A DNA stretch of 64,000 bases from Erythrobacter dokdonensis DSW-74 (GCF_001677335.1 NZ_LZYB01000006.1:186001-250000); one strand, 5' to 3'; positions 37,105 through 53,174 are shown, numbered from the stretch's first letter. The notes: a model not told the origin generated them from the letters alone. Made by a program: numbers and translations.

Positions 37105-39192
37105 ATGACGAAGCACTGGAAACCACTGGTCGCGCTCGCGGCGATCGCATGGGCGGCCATGGGGGCGGCAGCGCCCGCCCATGCGGAAAGCCTGACGCTC
37201 GCCTCACCCGATGGAAAGATCACCGTCACGGTCAGCGATGATGGCGGACAGGCGACCTATGCCGTCAGCTTCGAAGGTGAAGAGGTGATCGCGCCCTCGC
37301 GTCTCGGGATGCTGTTTGCCGATCACCACGGCTTCGAGCGGGACCTTGCCATTGCCGGATCAACCCGCGCGAGCAAGGACAGCACCTGGGAGCAACCTTG
37401 GGGCGAACGCTGGCTGGTGCGCGACCAGCACAACGAGCTCGCGGTGACGTTCCGTTCCGCCACCGGCCCGGAGCGGCAGATGACCGTCCGTTTCCGTGCC
37501 TTCGATACCGGCGTCGGCTTCCGTTATGAATTGCCCGAGCAGGCGGCGCTGACGGGCGATATCGCCATCGTTGAGGAGCTGACCCAGTTCGCCGTCGGCG
37601 AGCAGACCACGATGTGGTATACGCCTTCCGACGAATTCAACCGCTACGAATACGTTACCCGCACCGCGCCCGCAGGCAAGGTCGATGACGCACATACGCC
37701 CGCGACCTTCCGCCAGGCGAGCGGGGTGCATTTCGCGATCCACGAGGCCGCTCTAGTCGATTACTCGGCCATGTCGCTCGGCGCGCTCAGGCCAGGCACC
37801 TTCGAGGCGCGGCTTCGCAGCTGGCAGGGCGGACCTAAGGTGAAGACCCGCGCGCCGTTCAAATCGCCCTGGCGCACCATCCAGATCGCACGCGAGGCGG
37901 TCGGCCTGATCAATTCCGACATCATCCTCAACCTCAACGAGCCCAACGCGCTGGGCGATGTGTCGTGGGTGGAGCCGGGCAAATATGTCGGAATCTGGTG
38001 GGCGATGCATATCCGCGACCGCAGCTGGGGCCGCGACGGAATCCACGGCGCGACCACCGCAGAGACCAAGCGCTATATCGATTTCGCCGCGGAGCATGGC
38101 TTTGCCGGCGTGCTGGTCGAAGGCTGGAACATCGGCTGGGACGGCGACTGGTTCAATAATGGCGACCTTTTCCGCTTCACCGAGCCCATGCCTGATTTCG
38201 ACCTCGCGGAGCTGGGCCGCTATGCGCAGGCCAAGGGCGTGCGGCTGATCGGGCACCACGAAACCTCGGCCAATATCAGCAACTATGAAAGCCAGACGGA
38301 GGCCGCCTTCGATCTCTATCGCAAGGTCGGCGTGGCGCAGGTCAAGACCGGCTATGTCGCCGATGCGGGCGATGTCGTGCGCGTCGATGAAAACGGCGTA
38401 CGCCGCTACGAATGGCACGACAGCCAGTTCATGGTCGGCCATCATTTGCGGGTGGTGAAGGCGGCGGCCGAGCGGCAGATTTCGATTAACGCGCACGAGC
38501 CGGTCAAGGATACGGGCCTCAGGCGGACTTACCCCAACTGGATGACCCGCGAAGGCGCGCGCGGCATGGAGTTCAACGCCTGGGGCTCGCCGCCCAATCC
38601 GCCCAGCCATGTGCCGATGCTCGCCTTCACCCGGATGCTGGCGGGGCCGATGGACTTTACCCCCGGCATCTTCGATCTGAGGCCCAATGAACGCCCTCCG
38701 GTAAGGGCCGATATCCCGCGTGGCGATCCGGCGAACCGCCCGCAGACCACGCTGGCGAAGCAGCTGGCGCTTTACGTGGTGCTCTATTCGCCGCTGCAAA
38801 TGGCCGCCGACTTGCCGGAGAATTACGAAGCGCGCATGGACGCCTTCCAGTTCATCAAGGATGTCGAGGCCGACTGGGAAGAGAGCATCGCGCTGGCGGG
38901 TGAGGTGGGCGAATTTGTCGCCTTCGCGCGGCAGGGGAGGAAGTCGAAGGAGTGGTTCCTTGGCGCGGTGACGGATGAAGAAGCGCGCGATCTGGTGCTG
39001 CCGCTCTCGTTCCTTGAACCCGGCCAGAAATACCGCGCGCAGATCTACCGCGACGGGCCGGACGCGCATTGGGACAGCAATCCCTACGACCTCGTGATCG
39101 AGGAAAAGATCGTCACCGGCGGGGAGAGCTTCGCTGTGCGGCTGGCTGCCTCGGGCGGGGTGGCGGTGCGCTTCCTTCCGCTTGACCGTTGA
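37105..39192 (+). CDS. GH97 alpha-glucosidase (SusB-like)
   Basis: The 695-residue enzyme has a signal peptide (ends PAHAES), an N-terminal beta-sandwich (about 25-290), a TIM barrel starting near YVGIWWAMHI and a C-terminal beta domain. It keeps IGHHETSANISNYE, INAHEPVKDTG and TREGARGMEF. These hold the glutamates that act as acid and base in the inverting, SusB-type members of GH97, as opposed to the retaining Asp-nucleophile type. It would release glucose from alpha-glucan oligomers in the periplasm. A GAGAGG site precedes ATG 37105; a strong hairpin follows. Confidence 0.92.
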   Translation: MTKHWKPLVALAAIAWAAMGAAAPAHAESLTLASPDGKITVTVSDDGGQATYAVSFEGEEVIAPSRLGMLFADHHGFERDLAIAGSTRASKDSTWEQPWGERWLVRDQHNELAVTFRSATGPERQMTVRFRAFDTGVGFRYELPEQAALTGDIAIVEELTQFAVGEQTTMWYTPSDEFNRYEYVTRTAPAGKVDDAHTPATFRQASGVHFAIHEAALVDYSAMSLGALRPGTFEARLRSWQGGPKVKTRAPFKSPWRTIQIAREAVGLINSDIILNLNEPNALGDVSWVEPGKYVGIWWAMHIRDRSWGRDGIHGATTAETKRYIDFAAEHGFAGVLVEGWNIGWDGDWFNNGDLFRFTEPMPDFDLAELGRYAQAKGVRLIGHHETSANISNYESQTEAAFDLYRKVGVAQVKTGYVADAGDVVRVDENGVRRYEWHDSQFMVGHHLRVVKAAAERQISINAHEPVKDTGLRRTYPNWMTREGARGMEFNAWGSPPNPPSHVPMLAFTRMLAGPMDFTPGIFDLRPNERPPVRADIPRGDPANRPQTTLAKQLALYVVLYSPLQMAADLPENYEARMDAFQFIKDVEADWEESIALAGEVGEFVAFARQGRKSKEWFLGAVTDEEARDLVLPLSFLEPGQKYRAQIYRDGPDAHWDSNPYDLVIEEKIVTGGESFAVRLAASGGVAVRFLPLDR

Positions 39193-39208
39193 TCCGATAA
39201 CGAAAGAA

Positions 39209-39236
39209 GGCGGGCACCTCCCCCAAGGTGCCCGCC
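39209..39236. terminator. Hairpin between GH97 and hemA, probable bidirectional terminator
   Basis: A perfect 11-bp stem (GGCGGGCACCT with AGGTGCCCGCC) with a 6-base loop lies between the two convergent genes. The T run is weak on both sides. Confidence 0.7.
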
Positions 39237-39285
39237 CTCAAGCACTCCCGTCCAAGGGAGAACCGGAAACGTCGGTAGTCGGCTG

Positions 39286-40506
39286 CTATGCGGCGGTGGC
39301 CATCCGCGCGAGTTCGCAATGCGACCAGATCTCGGACAGAGCCTTGATCAGGCGATCGATATCGCCATCTGTGTGCACCGGCGAGGGCGTAACCCGAAGC
39401 CGCTCGGTCCCTACCGGCACAGTCGGGTAATTGATCGGCTGCACATAGATGCCGTGATTGTCCATCAGCCAGTCGCTGATCATCTTGCACTTCTTGGCAT
39501 CGCCAACCATCACAGGGATGATGTGGCTGGGATTGTCGAGGTGCGGGATGCCCATCATGTCGAGCTTGCGGCGCACCTGCGCCACGCGTTCCTGCTGCAT
39601 TTCACGCTCGACGCTGCTGACCTTGAGGTGACGGATGCTCGCCGTAGCGCCAGCGGCGACGGCAGGAGGCAGCGCGGTCGAGAAGATGAAGCCGCTGGCG
39701 AAGCTGCGCACGAAATCGACGAGGTTGCGGCTTGCGGCGATATAGCCGCCCATCACGCCAAAGGCCTTGCCCAGAGTGCCTTCGATCACGGTGATGCGAT
39801 CCATCAGCCCTTCGCGCTCGGCGATCCCGCCGCCGCGCGGGCCGTAGAGGCCGACGGCGTGGACTTCGTCGATATAGCTCATCGCGCCGTGCTTTTCGCA
39901 TACATCGAGGATGTCGGCGATGGGTGCGATGTCCCCGTCCATCGAATAGACGCTTTCGAAGGCGACCAGCTTCGGTACCTCGGGGCCGTATTGCGACAGC
40001 AGCTCGTCAAGATGTTCGACGTCATTGTGGCGCCAGACCTTGTAGGGCGCGCGCGAATGACGGATGCCTTCGATCATGGATGCATGGTTGAGCGCGTCCG
40101 AAAATACGACGCAGCCCGGGATCTTGCTGGCCAGCGTGCCGAGGCCTGCCCAGTTCGACACATAGCCGCTGGTGAAGAGCAGCGCGCTTTCCTTGCCGTG
40201 GAGGTCCGCCAGTTCCTGTTCCAGCAGCACGTGGTAGTGATTGGTGCCCGAAATGTTGCGCGTGCCGCCCGCGCCGGCGCCGCATTCGTCGAGGCACGAA
40301 TGCATCGCTTCAAGCACGGCGGGATGCTGGCCCATGCCCAGATAGTCGTTCGAGCACCACACGGTGACGGCCTGCGTTTCTTCCTCGATGAAGCGGGTGG
40401 CGTGCGGGAAACGGCCACGATGGCGCTTGATGTCGGTAAAGACCCGATAACGTCCGTCAGCGCGAACAGCGTCCAACTCGCTGGCGAAAAAAGCTTCGAA
40501 ATCCAT
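39286..40506 (-). CDS. hemA: 5-aminolevulinate synthase
   Basis: The 406-residue PLP enzyme condenses glycine and succinyl-CoA to 5-aminolevulinate, the first step of heme and bacteriochlorophyll synthesis in alphaproteobacteria. It has the typical start [26 protein letters not shown], the [12 protein letters not shown] loop and the PLP lysine in [17 protein letters not shown] 40506 is preceded by GAGGA; upstream in-frame ATGs at 40524 and 40533 are less likely. It ends the long PGC operon as in other sphingomonad clusters, 23 bases after puhE. Confidence 0.96.
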   Translation of the reverse strand: MDFEAFFASELDAVRADGRYRVFTDIKRHRGRFPHATRFIEEETQAVTVWCSNDYLGMGQHPAVLEAMHSCLDECGAGAGGTRNISGTNHYHVLLEQELADLHGKESALLFTSGYVSNWAGLGTLASKIPGCVVFSDALNHASMIEGIRHSRAPYKVWRHNDVEHLDELLSQYGPEVPKLVAFESVYSMDGDIAPIADILDVCEKHGAMSYIDEVHAVGLYGPRGGGIAEREGLMDRITVIEGTLGKAFGVMGGYIAASRNLVDFVRSFASGFIFSTALPPAVAAGATASIRHLKVSSVEREMQQERVAQVRRKLDMMGIPHLDNPSHIIPVMVGDAKKCKMISDWLMDNHGIYVQPINYPTVPVGTERLRVTPSPVHTDGDIDRLIKALSEIWSHCELARMATAA

Positions 40507-40529
40507 CGGGCATTCCTCGTTCATTTTTG

Positions 40530-41348
40530 TCATGTCGTTATGTTCCGTCCCTGCAGCGTGGCACTGTCGCGCTGCGGAGCGGCCCGCTTGGGCAGGGCCC
40601 ATCCCCACAGCATGCCGTCCCGGAACGGCAGGGCAAGAAAGAAATGCTCAAGCACGCCCAGCAGGCTGAGCGTGAACAGCAGGCTGGCCCCGACCATCTC
40701 GGCACTTCCGACCGGCGCGGCGAGCGCGATCTGGGCGAACCAGACCGAGACCGCCGTGATCCCCGCAATCGAGAATACCAGAAGTAAGGTCATCCGGTTG
40801 GGGCCGAAATAGGACTTAAGATAGGCAAGATGTTCGGGCAGCATTTCCGAGGTGGTGTTGGGCACCCCGACGAAAAGATTGATCTTCGAGGTCAATCGCA
40901 TCCCGAACATCAGAACGAACACGCTGGCGCCGATTTGGTTGGGTACATCCCAGGACAGCGAGATCAACAGTAGCGCGGTGAGGGCAAGGGCGACTTCGTG
41001 GTGCATCACCGTCGAGGCGGCCTGGCGGAAACGCGCGATCCCGGTAAGGCCGGGATCAATCGGACCGCGGCGCGGCCCTGCGGCGGCACCGGTGAGGAAG
41101 GCGAGTTCATGCCAGCCCCAGACCATCAAGGCCCCGACAAAGCCGAGATAGACGGCCCAGACCTCGGCCGAAAGCGAGGCGAACAGGATCACGACCAGTC
41201 CGCCGATCCCGGCAACGCCGCCGATCTTCATGCTGCGCGAGAAGGTAGTGTGTTCGCGGTTGTCCGCCCATGCGATCAGGCCGGTGGCGATGAACCAGAT
41301 CGCCACCGTCGCGATGAACGGCACAACATGACCTTCCCAGCTTACCAC
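40530..41348 (-). CDS. puhE: Photosynthetic complex assembly protein PuhE (DUF3623)
   Basis: The 272-residue protein has about seven membrane segments and PuhE-typical segments [41 protein letters not shown] (in parts) and [20 protein letters not shown]. PuhE influences light-harvesting and reaction-centre assembly in Rhodobacter; the exact role is unknown. The GTG start at 41348 overlaps the acsF stop by seven bases; no earlier ATG exists, and the next Met is within the second helix. Confidence 0.9.
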   Translation of the reverse strand: MVSWEGHVVPFIATVAIWFIATGLIAWADNREHTTFSRSMKIGGVAGIGGLVVILFASLSAEVWAVYLGFVGALMVWGWHELAFLTGAAAGPRRGPIDPGLTGIARFRQAASTVMHHEVALALTALLLISLSWDVPNQIGASVFVLMFGMRLTSKINLFVGVPNTTSEMLPEHLAYLKSYFGPNRMTLLLVFSIAGITAVSVWFAQIALAAPVGSAEMVGASLLFTLSLLGVLEHFFLALPFRDGMLWGWALPKRAAPQRDSATLQGRNITT

Positions 41349-42424
41349 GCGGGTTGCAGCCTGATCGACTGGGGCAGGGCGTTAGACTTGGTCGGGTGCA
41401 AATAGAGCCGCGCGAAGCTGAGCGCGGCGCCCGCCATCCCCGAGGCACGCATGGCGAGGCCCGAGATACCGCCGCGCTTCTTGCCTTCCTCGATCTTGAG
41501 CGAGGCAAGGCGCATGTTCTCCATCTGGCGCCGGAAGGCCGGACTGTCGATGTCGAGCTCGATCGGATAGACCTGCCGGGTGATCTGGTTGCACACCTCG
41601 AACACCTGATAGTCATATTCGGTCGGATCGACCCCGAGTGCCTTGTGGAACGCCGGACGCGCATGGTCGCGCACATACATCGTGGCATAGACCGCCACGA
41701 GGAAGAAGCGGATCCACAGCTTGTTGAGGCCGGTCAGCAGCTTGGGATCGGCGCGCATGATCATGGCGAAAGCCTCGCCATGGCGGAACTCGTCATTGCA
41801 CCACTGTTCGAACCAGTCGAAGATCGGGTGGAACTTGTATTCCGGGTTCTTGGCGAGCTGGCGGTAGATCGTGATGTAGCGCGCGTAGCCGATCTTCTCG
41901 GACAGGTAGACCGAATACCAGATGAACTTGGGCTTGAAATAGTGGTATTTCTTGGACTTGGTCAGAAAGCCCAGATTGATGCCGATCCCTGAATCCTTCA
42001 GCGTTTCGTTGATAAAGCCGGCATGACGGCTCTCATCGCGCGCCAGCAGCTTGAACAGCTGCTTCATGTCGGGGTTCTTGGTCCGCTTGGCGATTTCGGC
42101 ATAGAGGATGCAGCCGGAAAATTCCGACGTCAGCGAACTGACGAGGAAATCGATGAATTCCGCGCGCAGTTCCGGCTCCAGCGCTTCGATCACACCGTCG
42201 AAGGTCGCATTCTTCTTGAAATGCTTCTTGTTGGGGTCGGCCACCATGTCGGCCATCAGCTGATCCCACTCGGCCCGCACGAGGCTGACGTCGATCTTGT
42301 CGAGCGCGTCGAAATCGGTGGTGTAGAAGCGCGGCGAGAGCACGGTCTCATGGGTCGCCATCGCCAAAGTATCGGGCTTCGCGGCATCCTGTCCTGCGGC
42401 GGTGATGGTCGAGTGGGCGTTCAT
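41342..42424 (-). CDS. acsF: Mg-protoporphyrin IX monomethyl ester (oxidative) cyclase
   Basis: The 360-residue diiron enzyme forms the isocyclic ring E of bacteriochlorophyll using oxygen. Two iron-binding E-x-x-H sites are visible: the [10 protein letters not shown] motif and the [10 protein letters not shown] motif, with glutamates in [12 protein letters not shown] and [11 protein letters not shown]. The length matches AcsF. No oxygen-independent bchE is present in the window, in keeping with an aerobic phototroph. It overlaps the orf102 stop by four bases. Confidence 0.96.
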   Translation of the reverse strand: MNAHSTITAAGQDAAKPDTLAMATHETVLSPRFYTTDFDALDKIDVSLVRAEWDQLMADMVADPNKKHFKKNATFDGVIEALEPELRAEFIDFLVSSLTSEFSGCILYAEIAKRTKNPDMKQLFKLLARDESRHAGFINETLKDSGIGINLGFLTKSKKYHYFKPKFIWYSVYLSEKIGYARYITIYRQLAKNPEYKFHPIFDWFEQWCNDEFRHGEAFAMIMRADPKLLTGLNKLWIRFFLVAVYATMYVRDHARPAFHKALGVDPTEYDYQVFEVCNQITRQVYPIELDIDSPAFRRQMENMRLASLKIEEGKKRGGISGLAMRASGMAGAALSFARLYLHPTKSNALPQSIRLQPAW

Positions 42425-42729
42425 TTCAGGCTCCCGGGGTTGAAACTGACTTCATAAAGTTCGGTGAGATCGAAATAGGCGGCCATGCGCGTCCAGGCGC
42501 GGGTCAGCGGGGTGGCGCGTTTGACAGTTGCCATGCGGGTGAATTGCAGACTCTGCCCGAAATCCACCGTCACGGGCGCACCGTGCACCTTGACCTCGTC
42601 ACCGGGATAAAGGCGGATATCGCCTTCTAGCTCGACATGCGCGTGGAAGTGCTCGGGGCTTTGCTCGATCGTGACGGTGCAGGGCACGTCAAAGATGCGT
42701 TGGCTCTGACCGAGGAACAGCAGCGGCAT
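42421..42729 (-). CDS. Conserved PGC protein between puhC and acsF, function unknown
   Basis: The 102-residue protein has no signal peptide and no membrane helix. Its middle ([20 protein letters not shown], then [13 protein letters not shown]) is beta-rich and suggests an OB-like or small barrel fold, followed by a helix-rich tail ([24 protein letters not shown]). It sits between puhC and acsF, overlapping acsF by four bases and abutting puhC by one base. A protein at this position is common in aerobic phototroph clusters; no function is established. Confidence 0.75.
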   Translation of the reverse strand: MPLLFLGQSQRIFDVPCTVTIEQSPEHFHAHVELEGDIRLYPGDEVKVHGAPVTVDFGQSLQFTRMATVKRATPLTRAWTRMAAYFDLTELYEVSFNPGSLK

Positions 42730-43214
42730 CAGCGCGACTCCTTCGCAGGCAGCATATTGGCGAAGATCGCGCGGTTGTCCGGCCCGAAGGAGGCGACCTC
42801 AACGCTCTTGCCCGTCACCGGATCATTGAGCGTGATGTTGCCGTTTTCCCATTCGGTGAGTTCGAAGGGAACCTCGGGACCCTCGCCGCGGATCCGGCGC
42901 TGGTGGACGAGGCTGCGCACGCTGGCCCGAATGAAGCCGCCTTCGCCCGGACCGAAACGGCCCAGCACCTCGGTTCGCGGCCCGTTTTCGACCCGCACCG
43001 TGCCGTCTTCCTCGTCGAAGAAGCGCAGGGTCTGCATCGCCGCGGGCTTGATTCCCGCTTCCGCGCGCGCCTTGTCGGGGATTGCGGTCTTCTCGAAAAA
43101 GCCGAATTGCACCAGCGCCGTCAGCACGAGCGAGATCAGCACGATCCCGCCCATGAGCATGAGCGGCACCTTGTCGACGGTGACTTCGTCCTTCTCGTAC
43201 TCGCGAATGATCAT
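42729..43214 (-). CDS. puhC: Photosynthetic complex assembly protein PuhC
   Basis: The 161-residue protein has a short cytoplasmic N-terminus with a run of charged residues (REYEKDEVTVDKVP), one membrane helix (about 18-40) and a periplasmic domain including TLRFFDEEDGTVRVEN and GEGGFIRASVRSLVHQRR, which is the PuhC pattern. PuhC is needed for normal reaction-centre and LH1 assembly in Rhodobacter capsulatus. It overlaps puhB by four bases. Confidence 0.92.
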   Translation of the reverse strand: MIIREYEKDEVTVDKVPLMLMGGIVLISLVLTALVQFGFFEKTAIPDKARAEAGIKPAAMQTLRFFDEEDGTVRVENGPRTEVLGRFGPGEGGFIRASVRSLVHQRRIRGEGPEVPFELTEWENGNITLNDPVTGKSVEVASFGPDNRAIFANMLPAKESR

Positions 43215-43984
43215 GCGGGAGCTCCCTCCAGTCCCTTGTCGCCGAGGCCAGTTTCGCCCACACGATTGGTCATCGCGACCCGGGCTGCTGCCGGAGCGGT
43301 GACCGCAGGCTGATGACCGGTCAAAGCCGGTTCATCCTTGATCTCGGTCAAATTCGTGGCGATCTCGCCATAGCGTGCCCTGACCTCCGCGATCAATTGC
43401 GCAAGTGCCGCGGCCTCTGGCACCGCGCGCAACATCGGCTGCGGATGGGCATAGCGGCGCGGGCGCACATGCGGCCACAACAGCACGTAGCCCAGCAGCC
43501 GCTCGCCATTGAGTTCGAGCGCTATATCGCCGTAGCCCTTGCCCCGGTCGCGCAGATGAGCTGCCTTGACCTGCTTCAGCGGCACATTGATGCGCGTCTC
43601 GATCGCCATGCCTATGCGCATGATCAGGCGGACATCGGTGAGGATGTAGAGCGTGCTGCGCGCGCTCAGCCAGGCGAGGAAATAGAGCAGCGCGATCAGG
43701 ATCACTCCGCCACCGATCGCAACCAGTGCCGCATCCGGACGCCCCGTCGCCAGCGCAATCACTGCCAAGGCGCACATGTAGAGCCCCAGCGTGCGGGTGT
43801 GAAAAGCGGTGCGAGCAAGCAGACCAAGACTGGGACGGCCCTTCCACAGCACCTTTTCATCAGGTGCCGGGGTACCCAGGCGATCGCCGTGGGCGGTCGG
43901 GCCGTCATTCTCCAGTTCGGCGTGATCGATCCCGGCGACCTGCGCGATGGCGGTCGCCGGGTTTTCGGCGTTGTTCAGATCCAC
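43211..43984 (-). CDS. puhB: Photosynthetic complex assembly protein PuhB
   Basis: The 257-residue protein contains PDEKVLWKGRPS, two membrane helices (about 65-105) and a PH-like domain (about 105-190) with YILTDVRLIMRIGMAIETRINVPL in two parts, the form of bPH_2 domains. PuhB acts as a dimeric reaction-centre assembly factor in Rhodobacter. The acidic N-terminal 40 residues are variable. It overlaps puhA by 10 bases. Confidence 0.93.
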   Translation of the reverse strand: MDLNNAENPATAIAQVAGIDHAELENDGPTAHGDRLGTPAPDEKVLWKGRPSLGLLARTAFHTRTLGLYMCALAVIALATGRPDAALVAIGGGVILIALLYFLAWLSARSTLYILTDVRLIMRIGMAIETRINVPLKQVKAAHLRDRGKGYGDIALELNGERLLGYVLLWPHVRPRRYAHPQPMLRAVPEAAALAQLIAEVRARYGEIATNLTEIKDEPALTGHQPAVTAPAAARVAMTNRVGETGLGDKGLEGAPA

Positions 43985-44781
43985 GGTTCGGCCCTTTCCG
44001 GCGTCGCATACATGTAGCCGCCGCCGAAATAGGCCTGAATGCGGTCTTCTTCATAGCGGGTGATGATTCCCGGTGTCTCGATCGCCGGAACATCTTCGAA
44101 CTGGGCAGCGGTGATCGCGTCGATCTCGACGAACTTGGGCTTGTCTTCCACGATCGGCAGCAGCGCGTCGATAAGGCTGTTGCCGTGGACGACGGCCACC
44201 ATCATCGGTGCCAGCACCTTCTTGCCGGTGTTGGTCTCGACTTCGAGATAGCGGATGATGTGTTCCGCCTGATCGACCCAGATATCGCTGACCTTGCCGA
44301 CCATCTTTTTGTCGGCCGCCATCACCGGCCAGCCGATCAGCTGGGGATCATTGGGCGAGACGATCAATTCGTGGCTGTTCGCGATCGGCACGATGCGCGG
44401 GCGGCCATCGAAGGTCAGGTCGGGATATTTCGAGCGGTTGGCCCAAGCGGCCGGACCCAAGCCGTCCTTCATCGGATTGCCGGTCGGCACCCAGGGCGCA
44501 CCGGGGGCCCGGAAGGCCTGCGTCGCGGGGACGCTGACATCATCACGGGCAACATCCTCGGGAACGTAGGTGCCGCGGCCGTGGGGGAGCGGGAAGCTCT
44601 TCTTGTCGCCGTCGAACAGACTGCCGGGATGGATCTTGCCGGTCTGTTCGTCCTCGAGCGGGTAGCCTTCGCGGCGGCTTTCCTTGTTCAGGTAGAACAC
44701 CAGCGCGATGAAGAAGAACAGGAACAGGAAAAAGGCGAGTTCGGCAACATCGAAGGTGCCGACAATATAGGCGTGGTTCAT
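43975..44781 (-). CDS. puhA: Photosynthetic reaction centre H subunit
   Basis: The 268-residue protein has one N-terminal membrane helix (about 12-32, VAELAFFLFLFFFIALVFYL) and a cytoplasmic PRC-barrel domain. The motifs REGYPLED, HGRGTYVPEDVA and SKYPDLTFDGRPRIVP are those of PuhA, and the buried Glu in this domain helps proton uptake to Qb. It is required to stabilise the L and M subunits (pufL, pufM). A GAGAGGAA site lies 5-12 bases before ATG 44781, inside the preceding micro-ORF. Confidence 0.97.
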   Translation of the reverse strand: MNHAYIVGTFDVAELAFFLFLFFFIALVFYLNKESRREGYPLEDEQTGKIHPGSLFDGDKKSFPLPHGRGTYVPEDVARDDVSVPATQAFRAPGAPWVPTGNPMKDGLGPAAWANRSKYPDLTFDGRPRIVPIANSHELIVSPNDPQLIGWPVMAADKKMVGKVSDIWVDQAEHIIRYLEVETNTGKKVLAPMMVAVVHGNSLIDALLPIVEDKPKFVEIDAITAAQFEDVPAIETPGIITRYEEDRIQAYFGGGYMYATPERAEPWI

Positions 44782-44858
44782 TTCACGTTCCTCTCATGGA
44801 TTTTGGCGGCTGAGGCGGAGCCGGGCAGGATGGGGCAGAGGCAGGCACAGGTAATCAT
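44778..44858 (-). CDS. Candidate 26-residue micro-ORF between lhaA and puhA
   Basis: An ATG at 44858 overlaps the lhaA stop as ATGA, and the TGA at 44778-44780 overlaps the puhA start as ATGA. The peptide begins MITCACLCPILPG and has three cysteines in the first eight residues, then a charged end. It has no family. Either it is a real micro-protein that couples translation from lhaA to puhA, or it is a chance frame in a gap of about 70 bases. Confidence 0.3.
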   Translation of the reverse strand: MITCACLCPILPGSASAAKIHERNVK

Positions 44859-46293
44859 GTCGGAAACTCCCTCAGACCGAAAGGCTTGGCCTCCGGGTCG
44901 GCCTCGTCGGGAAAGCGGTTGCGCCGCGGACCGACCAGCGGCCCCAGCGCGGCAAGCCCGGCCAGCAGCAGGGCAATCTCGAGGATGTAGACAGTGGAAT
45001 AGCCGGTGGCGCGGGTAGCGATGCTGGCGGCATTCTCGCCGTTCTGCAGCAACAGCGCGACAAGGTCGCGCAGCAAACCGCCGATTGCGATGCCGGCGCC
45101 GGCGCAGGTTGCCTGCACCGCGCCCCAGGCCCCGAGGGCAAGGCCTGCCGTCTCGGATTTGGCGATCGTCATCGCCTCCATCAGGGTTCCGACCGAGAAA
45201 AGCCCGAGTCCCAGTCCGATGCCCAGCGCGCCGAAATAGAGCATCGCCGGGGCCGAGAATGGCCCTGCAAACAACACCAGCAGGAAGGCGTTGATCCCGA
45301 TCACCAGTCCGGCTCCGGCCAGTCGCAACTGGTCCCAGCCCCGCGCGAGACAACGACCCGAAAGCATGAAGCCGAGCAGCGAACCCAGCGCCCAGGCACC
45401 CGTCAGGCCCGTTGTCGCACCGACTGAAAGATCAAGAATCTCGCCGCCATATGGTTCAAGCAGGGCATCCTGCATCGCAAAGCCCATCGCACCGATGCCA
45501 ATCGCGGTCAGCAGCCGGCCATTGCGCCCGTCTTTCACGAAAGCCTGCCAGAGTTCCGAGAATGTCGGCGTGTCGCGGTCCGGCGCGGTCACCTTGGGGT
45601 TGCGCGCCTCCTGCTTCCACAGGGCCGTGGTGTTGAGAATGACGGTCAGAATGGCGGAGCCCTGGATCACCTGCACCAGCTTGGTCGGTGAATATTCCAG
45701 CAATACGCCGCCGATCACAAAGGCGGCAAACATCATGCCCACCAGCAGCATCACGTAGAGCAGCGCCACTGCACGCGGGCGCTTGTCCTCGGGCGCCAGA
45801 TCGGTCGCGAGCGCGAGGCCTGCGGTCTGCGTCACATGGAAACCGGTTCCGGTCAGAAGGAAGGCTGCAGTCGCCGCGATCAGCCCGACCTCGAAGCGCT
45901 CCGGTACGCTCAGCAGCAGCAGCGCGAAAGGCATGATCGCAAGGCCACCGAACTGCATCAGCGTGCCGAACCAGATATAGGGCACCCGTCGCCAGCCGAG
46001 CACCGAGCGGTGGGTGTCGGACTTATGGCCGATCAGCGCGCGGAACGGCGCGACCACCAGTGGCACCGCGATCAGCAGCGCTACCAGCCAGGTCGGCGTG
46101 CCCAGTTCGACCACCATCACCCGGTTCAGTGTGCCATTGAGCAGCACCGTCGCCATGCCGACCGTCACCTGGAACAGTGACAGGCGCAGCAACCGCCCGA
46201 GCGGCAAATCCGCACTCGCAGCATCGGCGAACGGGAGGTAGCGGAACGCCACCTCCGTCCAGCGCGGTGCCTGAGGGCGGGCGGCCTTCTTCA

Positions 46294-46294
<1 letters not shown>
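44855..46294 (-). CDS. lhaA: LhaA, light-harvesting complex assembly protein (PucC family MFS)
   Basis: The 479-residue protein has about twelve membrane helices and the family elements LSLFQVTVGMATVLLNGTLNRVM in two parts, RALIGHKSDTHRSVLGWRRVPYIWFGT in parts, and GFHVTQTAGLALATDLAPEDKRPR. LhaA aids LH1 assembly, probably by helping bacteriochlorophyll or subunit delivery. ATG 46294 overlaps the bchM stop as TGATG. A second PucC-family gene lies between bchG and bchP. Confidence 0.94.
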
Positions 46295-51544
<5,250 letters not shown>

Positions 51545-51555
<11 letters not shown>

Positions 51556-53170
51556 AATGAGCCTTCGCGTCGTAGAGAGTTTCCAGTTCAATTCGCGCCA
51601 GCCCTTCGGCGGCGGCATAGGCTTCGGTATTGCGGCGTGCCTTGCCGCGGACGAAGAAGGGGATTTTCTTGAGTTCGCGCTGCGCCTCGTCGCTCCATGC
51701 GAGGGTGGCGTCCTGCGCTGCGGGGTGGGTCTCGTCGCCAGCGGGCGAGGGCATGTCGGATGCCGCCGCATCGGCTGCGGTCATGGCAGGCGCGGCGGCG
51801 ACTTCGGGCTCCATCACCGGACGCGCGGTGGCGCGCGGCGAATGGGCGGCAAGGTGGCTCGGCCCGTGTTCGTCGGCGAATTCGAAATCCTCGCGGAACA
51901 TGGTGAGCAGGTGCTCCTCCAGTCCCATCACCAGCGGATGCACCCAGGTATCGAAGATCACGTTGGCGCCTTCAAAGCCCATCTGGGGCGAGTGGCGCGC
52001 GGGGAAATCCTGCACGTGGACGGGCGCAGAGATGACCGCGCAGGGCAGGCCGAGGCGCTTGGCGATGTGGCGCTCCATCTGCGTGCCCAGCACCAGTTCG
52101 GGGCAGGCCGCAGCTATCGCGTCTTCCACCGCGAGATGATCGTCGGTGATCAGCGGTTCCACGCCGCATTCGGCGGCTGCCTTGCGGATCTCGCGGGCGA
52201 ATTCGCGGTTGTAGCAGCCAAGGCCGCAGACCTCGAAGCCCAGTTCCTCGCGGGCGATGCGAGCAGCGGCGACGGCGTGCGTGGCATCGCCGAAGATGAA
52301 AACGCGCTTGCCGGTCAGGTAGGTCGAATCGACCGAGCGTGACCACCAGGGCATCCGGGAAGAGGTGTCGCCGAGGGCAGGCGTGGGATCTGCACCTGCC
52401 AGCTCGGCGACGTCGGCGATGAAGGAGCGGGTTGCTCCCACGCCGATAGGGACGGTCCGCACCGCGGGTTGAGCGAAAGTGCGCTCGAGCCAGCGGGCGG
52501 CCTCATCTGCGATTTCGGGGTAGAGGACGATGTTGAAGTCGGCAGCGCCGATCCGGGTAATGTCCTGAGGGGTGGCGCCCAGCGGGGCAACCAGATTGAC
52601 CTCGACGCCGAGGGCATCGAGAATCTTGCGGATTTCGACCAGATCATCGCGGTGGCGGAAGCCCAATGCGGTCGGACCGAGGATGTTGGCGCGCGCAGGC
52701 CGACCTTCGCGCGGCTCGCGCACCAGCGACTTGTCCGCCAGCGTGCGCACGATCTGGTAGAAGGTTTCGGCCGCGCCCCAGTTTTCCTTGCGCTGGTAGC
52801 TCGGCAGTTCGAGCGGAATCGCCGGAACCGGCAGGCCCATAGCTTCGGCAAGCCCGGCGGGATCGTCCTGGATCAGCTCGGCCGTGCAGGATGCGCCGAC
52901 GATAATCGCCTGCGGGTCGAAGCGGGTCACCGCCTCGCGCGCGGCGTCCTGGAAAATCTGCGCGGTGTCCTTGCCCAGATCGCGCGCTTCGAAGGTGGTG
53001 TAGGTGACCGGCGGGCGCTTGCCGCGCCGTTCGATCATCGTGAACAGCAGGTCGGCATAGGTATCGCCCTGGGGCGCGTGAAGGACATAATGCAGCTTCT
53101 CCATCGCCGTCGCGACCCGCATGGCCCCCACGTGGGGCGGCCCTTCATAGGTCCAGACAGCCAGCTGCAT
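51545..53170 (-). CDS. bchB: Dark-operative protochlorophyllide reductase subunit B
   Basis: The 541-residue protein begins [20 protein letters not shown] and has Asp36 in the [10 protein letters not shown] motif, the unusual aspartate ligand of the NB-cluster. Catalytic and structural elements [32 protein letters not shown] and [14 protein letters not shown] follow. A 58-residue Ala/Pro/Glu-rich linker (about residues 432-489) joins the C-terminal domain ([20 protein letters not shown]). It is four bases from bchN. Confidence 0.96.
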
Positions 53171-53174
53171 CGCC

